The notes under the pieces were generated by a model. That model saw only the letters and a program-made list of their open reading frames with translations, ran no database searches and was not told the DNA's origin. DNA of 64,000 bases from Theocolax elegans (taxonomy: Eukaryota; Arthropoda; Insecta; Hymenoptera; Cerocephalidae), in NCBI GenBank assembly GCA_026168455.1, contig JANSJX010000008.1, positions 310,001 to 374,000 on the forward strand, given 5' to 3'. Positions 49,396 to 60,702 of the stretch are shown here, piece by piece. The translations under genes were made by a program, and so were the position numbers. The first letter of the stretch is position 1. Each line of letters opens with the position of its first letter.

Positions 49396-52300
49396 CAATC
49401 CCGGTTTCATATTTTTTTGTTGATTTATTCAAGACCGCGGTATCAATGGGACTTTGATTACGGATCGCATAATTATGAATGCAAAAATAGAAATCGATAT
49501 TCCGGGGGGGAGGTATCGGAAGGAGGGTTATACGCCCAATTTCTATTACGATGTTTTCAAATATTAAAACGCGAGCGTCACTCATAAATATTCATTTTTC
49601 GCCAAATTACACACACACACGCGCGTACACGTACACGTAGAAACGAGGAGAGAGGGAAAAAATATTCGCGAAAAATGTCCAATCGTAAATGTCGAATCTC
49701 GAATGTATAGTCACCGCGTGTTACTATATTTTTCGAATGCATAATTATCCCGTTGCACGTTGATGTAAAAGGTACAATAGGGTATTTTCGTTGGAGAGGT
49801 CGTGTCCTCCTGGCATTAATGAGAAATCAGCATTAACGTATTTATCCGCCATATTCGATCGAATCGAACGTAGTAGTAGTATAGAATAGCCAGATCGAGA
49901 TAAATCGAATTTCTAAAGGGAATTGAAATACAATTACGTGTCTTTGTAGTTTCTTTTAACAATGTATACTCACCCATGGATAATTCGATTCGTTTCCACG
50001 GTATATATACGCATACGCATGTATATGTTGATTTTCTTCAATAATTAACTGTTTGTCTTTGAATCCCGAGTAACGTTAGCTAAATTAATAATTAATTAAA
50101 TGTAAATGTATTTGTTGAAAAATACAACGTATATACACCTTGGTGGAATTAATCATAAGACATTTTGGCCAATTATTAGCTAATTTTGACAAAATTAACT
50201 GATTCGTATAGTTATATTTAATTAGCATATAAATAACGACTAACTACGTTATGACATTTAATGAAGTATATTTAGTTATATGTCGTGAAAAAATAAGTCA
50301 TTTTATTTACATTATTAAATTTTAAATTTAAATTATCAAGTAATTATTTCATCAAATATTATGTTACAATATCAATTATAATTATTGCTTTTATTTTTTA
50401 AGCTATTCGAATTAGTGGTAATTTAAAATTATTTATCACTGAAATTTTAGTCAATTAGCATTTTAAGGGGATAGCAGAAGCTTGTAATGTTATTAGCCTA
50501 GTGACTTACCGATACCGAGAAATAGTATATTTACAAAAAAAGTTGATATTTTACATTGAAATTTAAGGAAAATCACGAAATAGTTTACGAGATTCATTGT
50601 TTTAAAAATCTGTAGTCGATCTGCACTGAAATTTAAAAATTTGTACATCAATTGATTTCAAATAATTCAATTACTTTGAAATTTTAGGACGTGCTCTCAT
50701 AAATTTTCGTTAAATGTTAATATAAAATAATTATTTGTGTAAAAGGAACAGCTACCCAGTCGGTAAATGTGCAGATAATAAGTTTGACAATCCTCTACCT
50801 AAAAAGTCTAATATTAAAAAATGTGTAACATAAGGTAATGAAAAGAATAAACCGAAGGTAAAATAATGATATAGAAAAGCGATAAATAAATGTAGGATCA
50901 GTATGCGGTTGTACGTGCGTTGGTGGTAAGAAATAGCAGGGTGTTCGTCGTTAGTTTTAACTGACTTATTTAACCGTTAATTCTATCAAAAAGTTAGGAG
51001 AGAGTCGTGGTCCTCTGTCTTCGTTCACGCGGAGTGTCTCTCCTGGTAGTAGAGGCTCGCGGTGTCGCACCACTCCCAAGCTCCCCCGGTAGGTTACCCT
51101 CGGTCTTCCCCGGAAAGAGGAGTCCAACTTTTCTCTTACCATCCTGGCCTCCGTACACCTTTCACTCTTTTGTGTCCGTGTGCACGTGTATACAAAGTAA
51201 AAGCATCGTTGTAGCGAAATTATATCAAGGCTCACACTTTTCACCGGATCCAGCAGCGCGCAGTGCTCTTTCCACGACGAAATATTGTTCAACTTCCTAA
51301 ATGCGTACCGTGCTATAAAAATTTACGCGATTACGCGATACTTTGCGAGACGTTTTACCTTCCCCTTGATCTCGTTTAACTTTAATACACTCTGCCTTTT
51401 CTGTTTACTCTTCTCTTCTCTCTCTCTTCTCTCTCTCTCTCTCCCCTCTTCCTCTCTGTTGCCTTATTACATTTTAAGATATTCAATTAATTTGAAGATT
51501 ATTGCGCGCGTTCGTATAAACGTTTCTCCTTTCGTTAATTTATCTTTTAACCTTTACTCGCGTGCACCTGCGATTTAAACCCGCTATATATTTATGTATA
51601 TACACATATATCGTAAATAATTCACTTTTCTCAAGTCCTCGTAATTATTGTGTATATATATATAAGATTACTTAACGTAATGGAGATCGTGTTTATAGTT
51701 ATAAAAGAAAAATTAAAATAAAACTAGGATATGATTTATATATTCATATACCTTTACCTACTCAGTTGTTGTTCACCACACAGTTTTCTTAATCATTTTT
51801 ACGTTTAAGTTACAAATACATTTTGATTAATAGATCAACAATAAAGAATCTTATCAGAATCATAAATTGAAAATAAGAGGTATATATATATAAGTATATA
51901 TCAGAAAAAGATAATGCAACACTTCCTATATAAAACGTAAAGTAGTGATCAGAAATTGGTCTTAAGTGATCAAGAATTAGGTACATGACGGTATACGATA
52001 AATATATATATACATATCGATGCAATACGTCCTTTTTATAAATTTTACAAAACGTCGAGGGCGAGTTTGTTCAAAATTTATAGTTAAATGAAATTCGCGA
52101 CATTAAGATAGATATACCCCATAGACTTGCGTCACCCTTCCACGCTCATTAGAGATCGTATCAGAAGTATATATATATACGCGCGAATGCGTACGAATTT
52201 AACGAATCGTGTACATATAGATATAGAGGATCGCCCTGAAAACTAGCAATCGAGTGCTCAAGAGTGGGGGGGGGGGTGTGACACTCGAGCTACAAAGGGT

Positions 52301-53325
52301 AATCGTGAACAACCGAGGGGACAGACACCCAAGGCTATACACAGATAGAGAGGGAGATACAGCTGAATTTTACGAGTCGCGCCCTCTTGGTCTGTGTGGA
52401 GTTTATCGCGCGTGCACGACGACGACGACGACGACTCCGAGTTCCGCGATAATTGAACCGCGTATATATACGCGAACGTCTTTATTTGCCTAGCGCAACG
52501 ACTATATCTACGCACAATATGAACCAAGGGAACGGGGGGGAGCTGTAAGACCGTGGCGCGACGAATTTCGTGACTCGTTAATTTCCTTTGTTGAACGACA
52601 CGGGCTTTCTCTCTGTGTGTGTGTGTGTGTGTGCAATTCGTTCCTTCGCTCGAGTTTCGCTCCGTTTTCAAAGATGATTTACAACGGCTAGAGGGTCCTT
52701 TGGCTAATTCTTTACTTAGCAGCTCCGTACCCCTCTCTCTCTCTCTCTTTTTTTTCCTAGTCTCGAGGTTTACGACCGAATCGTTCCCGATGTGTACCCT
52801 TTTGACTCGCTATACTATACGCCGATTTCGTATTTTTCCTTATGGATTTATAGCTCGAGCTAGTCAACGCGTTAACACCGTTAAAACCCCCTGTTAAAAC
52901 TGTAACGGCCCTTATCGGTGTCACTGATTAGTGGAGCGAAACTCGGTGTATGAACTATATATTTGTTTACACAACGACACACACGCGAACTAAGCGATTG
53001 GGAATAGAGTCGAATGTCGTAAGTTAATCGATTTAAAGTGACTCGTCATCCTACTTCTTAAAATATATAATATACATAATTTAAAATAATGATAAATTAT
53101 CTCTAAATAATGGAAGATTGATTTCGATACTCTTAACGGATAGCCGTATTGCCGAAATTACGATTTTTCGTTTTATTCAATAAATACGTAACATTTTTCC
53201 AATTTTGACCAACGTACCAACGATTAATCTGTGTTTTTCATAGAATGTAGGTACGTTCGCACAATTGAGATAAAATAAAAATTGAGCGCATAAAAACCTT
53301 AACCCTTTAAGTTACAGATGATTAT

Positions 53326-53351
53326 AAGTCCATATATGTATATATGGACTT
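53326..53351. repeat. 26 bp near-perfect palindrome
   Basis: AAGTCCATATATG followed by its near complement TATATATGGACTT. A short cruciform-capable site; no further context. Confidence 0.6.
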
Positions 53352-55346
53352 CTTAATTTTATTCCTTCGGATTTTCATATTTTTCAAAATTAATGCAGGA
53401 TTTTGAAATTTTTGGCTTCCATATTTAGATTCTATAAAATATTGGATTCATGGAGATATTTCATGAATATATATAATTTTTTGCAATTATTATGAATAAA
53501 CATTTGTCGATATATATGGGTTTTTGAGAATTTAATACATTAGCTGTGAAATTTGATAAGTGAATATATGCTTCTTATCATTCTTAGAATTCTTAAATTG
53601 ATAAACGAAGACTATAGGATCGCCATTTGGTTTCCGCAAAAATACGTTGGAATTAACCTACATTGGATTTGTATGGATTAAAAAATTATTTTAAATTGAA
53701 ACAAAAATGATATTAGTTAACAAATAATTCAAATCATATATTATAATACGTATGGCCTTTTTTGTATAAATTAAAGTTAATTAAAGTAGTATTTACATTT
53801 TTACGCGCTATGTATCACCATAACCCATGAAAACGAATACTTTAGAGTTACACTCACACATTCACTCTGCCTTGTAATTATCACTCGTTGGGAAAGTCAA
53901 TAATCACTGTTTACCGACTGGCTCTGTTTTTCTTGTTTAAAGAGTGACTTGTGATCTGGAAAGAGTGTTTTTCCACCTTTCAAACTTTACATAATACATA
54001 TATACAATCGATCGAGAACTCTATTGATCGGCATATCAAATAAATAATCTCTAAACGTATTAGTACATATTATACATACAGGTTGCGCGGAAAAGGTGAC
54101 TTTTCGCGTGCTCTTAACGAAAAAGTGGAATATATAAGGAATAAAGTGAGAGATCTCTCGAGGCGTAAAATATCGCGATTCGTAAATCTGAGGCGTTTGT
54201 AAGGCGCACGACGGTATACGTATATCGTTTTCCCTCGTCGTGCCTCCGCCGCTTTTCTCGATCCCTCCTTTCTCTCCTTGTGCACGCTCGAGGGCCATTA
54301 GAAATTAAATGAGATGTCTTGGGGAATAAAAGGAACTGGGAGGGTTGCGCTCCTTGCGTCTCGCGCCCATTGTCGCGCATAATCACGCGCGCGCGCGCGA
54401 CCCTTTCTCGAGACTTCGCGTATTTTAACGATAGGTCCTTCTTTCCCTCGAGCTCTCTTCGACGAATAAATCGCTTCGTCTCGCTTTTTCCGACTCGTAT
54501 AACCTCGAATTCTCTCCTCGCAACATTTTGTATATACCTGTGCACTCTCTACAAATCCATTTTACTTTAATATTATTTATTTTTCGCTTATTTTATTTCT
54601 TTTTCCTTTTTTGCTTTTTTGGTTTTCGATCCAATGTGGTTCCAAGTCGATTTTACGAATGAAAATTCGGTTTATACCAATTTTTTGCGCTTTTTTCTTT
54701 TTAACGTACATGTATTTTTGAAGGTTTAATCAACTATACGAGAGAATTTTGTACTTTTTTTTTAAATTGCCCTTTTCGCTACCTATCTATGTTTATACCA
54801 TTAACTTTTAGTGGCAATTTAATTGAATTCATAAACAAATAGTTTGTAGTCGTAAATTTCTTTTTTTTTTTTAATAAATATTTATCGATAAAAGTTGAAA
54901 CGTTCTTTATTAAATTTATCCAGTAAATTTACGGTTTATTTATAGTTTAATAATACGATTTACTTTAGTAATATTTCACCTCTTTTTTTTAATCTTTGTA
55001 GAGTGAGAGGGATGCGAAGAATACCGCGCAGAAAATATATATATAATGTAACAAAGATGGAAATTTTTGCGGTTGATGATGGATTTTGCAATTAAATTGT
55101 AACGCAACGATCAACCCGATTGAAAATTTTATTCTACTCGAGAAATGAGTTTATGCATTCTTACGAGAAGAATGCTCGATCGAGAATGCCTTAACATTCA
55201 TTTCCATTACACTAACCTGAGTAAATTTAATTAATTCGCGCAAAGAAGATTTGAATATATTTTAAACGGCTAAGATTAAAATAGTAATTTAGTCGATTCG
55301 GGCGAAAAATACGTATCAAATAAGAAAAGGAAAATGTAAATACACG

Positions 55347-55350
<4 letters not shown>

Positions 55351-55379
<29 letters not shown>
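55351..55379. repeat. (GA)n microsatellite
   Basis: About 29 bp of GA dinucleotides. Confidence 0.95.
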
Positions 55380-55382
<3 letters not shown>

Positions 55383-56244
55383 GAAATGTAATTTATACAC
55401 GAGTGAGATATTTTTCGCAAAGTAGCTGATTCTCTCGGAAAACGAAAGAATTTCCAAAAAAAAGGAGGAACAAGAGAGCGGCAAGAAAACGAAGGAACGA
55501 ATAGTCGAAAAGTACGAGAAGAAGAAGAAGAAGAAGAAGTAGCGTAGAGAGCGTAGATCCGAGTAACGAAGGCGATTTTGGTAGCGCAACACCGTGCGTC
55601 GCTCGTCCGTATTTTGGCGCATGATTCCGCACACGCGTCTCGTACTTGGGTAATTCCAGCGCCGAGCTTTGTATTCATTGCATTCCGGAAAGGAAGCGGT
55701 AGGATGGGGGGCTGTACGCCCAGGTCTCGACTTTGCCCAGGGCTCTTAACCCAAACAAATTGCGTTTCGTCGTCCGCCTCCTCTATCCTTTGCTCACTCG
55801 TACAACTTTCGAGATGGCGTAGCGAGGGGGCCCCGTGCTGGAAAAACCCGGCGTAACGAGAAAAACTATTTCCTCCGCTCGACGTCGGTGCATCAAGAGG
55901 ATCGGCGACTTACCGACGCCACCCACTTTTCCTACCAAATTTCACCAGCTTATACGCCAAGACGAATGCATTGAGAATTTGTAGTCTAATTAAACTGGAT
56001 TCGCCGATTGTTCTACCTTTCTTCTTTACATTTACACTCCAACCACCCCCTCCTCCTCCCCCTTGCGCCCTTACAAAATCACCGTTTTATTAGATTAACG
56101 AGTTAACGTACGATTCGCAGGTTTCATTATTATACGTAATTGTGCAAACACCCGAATGAAATACGTTAAATATCTTTTTGATTGGAAAATTCAAATTGCA
56201 CCGAGAAAATGGTATATTTGTGACAATCGACTGATAACACTTAA

Positions 56245-56470
56245 ATATAACGGTGATTTCATGTCAGCTGGTCTAGTCAAAATTTCATAGTCCGAATTTT
56301 AGGTACACGCTGAAAAAGTTGCACGAAATACAAACAAAAAATTTGTTAATGTTAAAAGGTTTTGTTCGAAAATTATTCTAATCTCAAAAAATGAGATTTT
56401 TGTATTTTTTCATAAACAACCGTTTTTAAATCTATTTTCAAATTTTTAGTGGAATTTAACTATTTGGCTC
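56245..56470 (+). mobile_element. Relic of the 11159-type palindromic element (one arm)
   Basis: The order of words follows the left arm of 11159-12153: AGTCAAAATTTCATAGTCCG, AATTTTAGGTACACGC, GAAATACAAACAAAAAATTT, TTCGAAAATTATTCTAATCT, CAAAAAATGAG, then a T-rich segment ending CAACC. Identity is moderate and no second arm is seen, so it is an old truncated copy or a related element. Confidence 0.5.
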
Positions 56471-56744
56471 AAAATATTTAATTATGAGGTCTAGTAAATT
56501 TGGACAATTTAAAACCAGTTGACACGAATGAAAATATTTCAATCAGTTCTTAACAGTTAAACTTTCATTCCATTCATATTTTGCTGAAACCTTACAAGTT
56601 AAAGAACTAAACATTACAATACCGTAGAAATAGAATTATATACAATTTCTAACAACAAATGCACACTATTTCTTTGTCAAAAAAAACATAATATATTTCT
56701 CTGAGTGTGTGTGTAAACAAAAGAAATTTTGGATCTCCGTCAGT

Positions 56745-57040
56745 TTCCAGTAGGTAATGTAGAGGTTTGAGCGCACGCGTAAGGAGGGCACTATTAATTT
56801 TCCACGTAACACAGGACGCATGGGATATCGCGAGGGCGCCGAGGCCGAAGTTGTAATACACGTCTTTGACGATAACGTCCGGGACCGGCGCACCACGGAC
56901 GGCCTCGCCGCGTAAATCACGCCCCGAGCAGCTTTACCGAGTAAATCATATTCTGGTCGATATACGACACGAACTCCTAGACACGCGTATGGCCCTCCTA
57001 CCTTGGTGACGATTCTCGAGGTGAGGACAGAGGTCACTTT
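56745..57040 (-). other. GC-rich open block, possible exon, function unknown
   Basis: An isolated GC-rich block within AT-rich DNA, open in two frames on the minus strand and one on the plus strand. The minus frame includes GEAVRGAPVPDVIVKDVYYN followed by FGLGALAISHASCVTW, which look protein-like. A convincing acceptor and donor pair is not visible on the minus strand; on the plus strand TTTCCAG at 56744-56750 resembles an acceptor. I recognise no family. Conserved non-coding DNA is an equal possibility. Confidence 0.2.
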
Positions 57041-57128
57041 ACGTCGCTCGAGCCACTGTTGATTCCATTTGATAGATATATATAAATATCGATACGATTT
57101 ACTTTTTTTCGAGGCGCGATCATTACTA

Positions 57129-57408
57129 CATTGAGAAAAAGTTTAGATTAAAAATGACAATAGTGTCTAGTAAATGAATCACAGACTGATAAATTAGTGA
57201 AATTACTATAGTATCCAGTAAAAATTACTATACAGATTATAATAAAATTGACTATAATTCTTGTAATATTTACTATAACTTTTCTAAATTTTAATATAAT
57301 GAACTAGAGTAATTTTTTTTAGTTTGTCAGTCTGCGATTTCTTCACTAGAAACTATTGTAATTTTTACAAAATATTATGTAATTTTTAATACAAAATTTC
57401 TCTCCATG
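57129..57408. mobile_element. MITE related to 28261-28515, opposite orientation
   Basis: The left end CATTGAGAAAAAGTTTAGAT and right end AAAATTTCTCTCCATG match the complement of the 28261 element, with TA on both sides. The interior shares GAATCACAGACTGATAAATT and AGTTTGTCAGTCTGCGATTT in mirrored positions. It is 280 bp and non-coding. Confidence 0.85.
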
Positions 57409-58180
57409 TACGTGTCTATTGACGGAACATTTTAAAGTAATAGAAAAAAAAGTGTCTTGCACACTGTAACACATAATTTAGCAAATTGTTTTATTCGATA
57501 CGAAACCGAGGTGACTTTTTTAATTCCCTCAAAGACGTATAAACACATCTGCATAATATACCATCGACTACTATACCATCACCTAAAACGAAAAATATTC
57601 CATGTGATATATCCTAGTCACTTCTTTAACGCGTCTATTATCTCGTGCACGTTTTTTTTTTTTAATATTTTGGTGGAATATAAGTTAGATTTATTAGGGA
57701 TGTAACGTCGAAGGGCAACAAGGGCGGAGCTTGAAATTATCGATGAATCGCGGCAGTAAATCGGATAGAGGCGTGTGGGGAAAGACCGGATGAACGCGTA
57801 TATAGGGACGCGGGGGTCAATGTATATACACCGACAGCGGGTTTCGCGTATACGAGCAGAAACGGAAGCTATACCGTCGAGGTGTAGCTGGTACGATAGC
57901 AGGACACACTGCATGCTCTCCGCATCCGCCAGTTCTCTCGTCGGGTTGTTTGCGTTTGCACGCCCGCGGCCACACACAAACGAACGCATACATATATATG
58001 TACATATACTGCATATATCGCACAGATATACCGAATAGAATAATTGCCGGGGTGTATATCGAGATAACGCGCCGACTCATCATTTTCAAGACGTTTTACA
58101 ATTTGTCAGAGAAAAAATTTCGGAGATTTCTGACACATCTAGATTTCTGTTATTGGTGTCCATTCGTCGCTATATAGTTG
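57409..58180. other. Non-coding spacer
   Basis: AT-rich to about 57700, then a CpG-richer block to 58080. No gene recognised. Confidence 0.45.
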
Positions 58181-58440
58181 CACGGAGAAAAATGTTATAA
58201 TAAATATTGTCATGTTGTTGAGGAATTTGGGAACAGAGTGGATAAATCATAAAAATTACTATATTACGTAGTAACAATTTATTACAAATTTATTAAATTT
58301 AGCCAAATTTTGTAGTAAATTGTTACTACGTAACATAGTGATTTTTATGATATGTCCACTCTGTTCTCAAATTCCTCAATAATATAACAATTTTTACAAA
58401 AAAAAACATAGTAATTTTTATTACAACATTTTTCTCCGTG
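58181..58440. mobile_element. MITE related to 16791-17057
   Basis: The 260 bp element begins CACGGAGAAAAATGTTATAA and ends with its near complement ACATTTTTCTCCGTG. The segments GAGGAATTTGGGAACAGAGT and TATTACGTAGTAACAATTTA are shared with 16791-17057. The flank is TG rather than TA on both sides, which may be a mutated or an unusual target. Non-coding. Confidence 0.85.
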
Positions 58441-59704
58441 TGGTTATCGATCGATCTGTACATTCAGATGATTCATTGTTTTCAACGTTATAAACTTGAT
58501 TATACATGTTATTAAATTAAATTTTATAGTTGCGGTCCAAACTTTTCCTATATTTCCTATATATATTATATATTATATGTAAGGGAGCGTTAAAAAAAAA
58601 TAGCCAATTCGCGTAAAACACGCTCTGTTCAACTTGTTCGCGAATTAAGTTTTATGTTCAGAAAGGGGAAACCGTAAAGGCATAGATCGATAGATCCTTT
58701 CCTATGTCATATATGTTAATTACGCGGTTTTCTTACTTTACGAAAGTATTTATATTTAACATCGAAAATTGAGAGTTTGTATATTTAAAAAAAAAACCTT
58801 TTGTACTCATTGTAAGAGCATATGTTCTAAATTCATAATTGTAAAGATACAATTTGCAAAGATGAGGGGCTCTATCGTATGAATTATTAATACAATGTAA
58901 ATTTGAAACACCAACAGAAAAATCCATCGCTGTCCAAGTCTCTCCTATATCCATCGAAATTCATCTATTCCTAACGCTTTGTAGCGTCGATAATTCATTT
59001 TTTCTTTTGACGCTCGCCGTACACATAGATGGCTAAAGAGAGCGAGAGAAAACCTATACAAAGTTTCTGCATCGTCAAACACGAATAAAAAGTAGTAGTG
59101 CACTTTCATGGGTTCCTCAGCAGTTAGGTGTATATATATATATCGCGTGCATTAGCCACCATAATTAACGATATACGCAAACTTGTATACGAGTGTTTGG
59201 ATATTCGCGTGATGTGTGTTTGTTTACGTGAACTTGTAGAGTTTCGAGTGAAAAGAGAAAAAAAATGGATAATAACCTCGATGCACGTAATTTGATACAT
59301 TGTTCACGTGTTAAACGCAAATTGAAATAATTCATGTACGATTACGTCGGTTCGCGTTATAATTGAAACCAAATAACGTGTTACGAAAACAAAATTATCG
59401 GTTTCACTGAATGTGAACTATGTGTGCCTTCGGTACGACACACGATAATAAACTATTGATTACTATATTGTTAAATATTGTACGATTGAAAGATCGACGA
59501 ACGATCGTACACTTTTGCCCTGAATATATTCGTTGAATATATTAATACATTTATTTTGTAATAATATCTTGTGACGACGCTAGATTGGAGCTCGTTGCTA
59601 AAGAAAAAAACATATCGACGGAATATATATCTAAATTCTCATTCGTCTCTATCCTAGTAGAAATCGTATTAGATTAAATAGGTAATAAATGGATATTCTA
59701 AATA

Positions 59705-59904
59705 GAATTGTCGAAAAATGGGTGAAAAATAAGCGAAAAATGTGCCCATTTTGATCCTCCCGGTGAAAAGCTTTTTCTCCCAATTTTTCACCATTAAATA
59801 GACTAAAATATAAATTATCTTACGTTTCGAGCTAATTTTTAGTTTAGTAAAGTAGGTTAAATTTGAGTCTAGTTATGTGCTGTCAAATGTTTATTAAAAA
59901 TGGA
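59705..59904 (-). repeat. Dispersed repeat pair, copy 2
   Basis: On the minus strand it shows ATTTTTAATAAACATTTGAC, AGCACATAA, TCACCGGGAGGATCAAAATG, GGGCACATTTTTCGC and TTTTTCACCCATT, the same order as 41388-41520 on the plus strand. It is about 60 bp longer in the middle. Class unknown. Confidence 0.5.
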
Positions 59905-60664
59905 CAAGTGAAAAATCTAATAAAATCACATTTATTTTCGTAAACACTGGAAATATAACAGAAATTAGTTATAAATCAGACGAAAGTGTTAAAAACCCAT
60001 CCGAAAACTATGGGAATTTTGAAGTTTACTCCTCGCGGAAAGGTGGAAACATTCGAATGTTTCGAGGTTATGGTCATTCTATTAAGTGTTAAAAAAATGG
60101 TGAAAAAGCGTTCCATCACAAGGTATTTAATATCAATGTTTAATTCCTAGTCCTTAGATTCAAATTTTTACTAAGGGTATTTTCGTATATTTACTTTATT
60201 TCCATATTTCTTCGTCGATAGTCGTATATATTATTATATTAATTTCGATTGGTCCTAATTGACTTGGATGGGTGTGTATATACCACATCAAACACAAGGG
60301 TAATGCATGTATGTATAGATGTGGATTAGTGGGTAATTAGCGTGAGTTTGTACACTTTAGACGTTAGTAATTGCGTTTGAAGAAGCGTCGTCGAATCAAA
60401 ACCGAGGTGAATTTCCGGTAGGTGTATATAGCGATAAATTTCAAAGATCGAGGCATATCACGAAATCTCATTAGCGTGGGGCGCGTGTGTCTCCCGTAAC
60501 TATCCCGGAGCAACGAAGGAAGGGACCGGACGATGCACGTCGGTTGATGCATGGCAGGTGTCTCGCAGCTGCCGGACGATCCTTGAATAAGCCGCGGATC
60601 CTGGACCATACCTATGACCTCTATGCATCTCGTTTCCGTACCCTCGTATCCTATCCTTGGTCCT

Positions 60665-60667
<3 letters not shown>

Positions 60668-60701
<34 letters not shown>
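60668..60701. repeat. (GT)n microsatellite
   Basis: About 34 bp of GT dinucleotides, the longest GT tract here. Confidence 0.95.

Positions 60702-60702
<1 letters not shown>

Larger units (their letters stand above)
49129..56239. other. Long non-coding stretch
   Basis: No coding gene or transposon recognised. It contains (AT)n at 49346-49393, (GT)n at 52614-52633, a G run near 52266-52275, a perfect-looking short palindrome at 53326-53351, (GA)n at 55351-55379 and (AAG)n at 55517-55539. CpG-richer blocks lie at 51000-51260 and 55560-55930. The open frames are simple-repeat driven. Confidence 0.5.

Noticed and set aside
55905..56030. Minus-strand donor GGTAAGT after a short open segment (55914-55985)
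   Set aside because: The donor is good, but the acceptor side lacks a pyrimidine tract and the segment is only about 24 codons with no recognised homologue.
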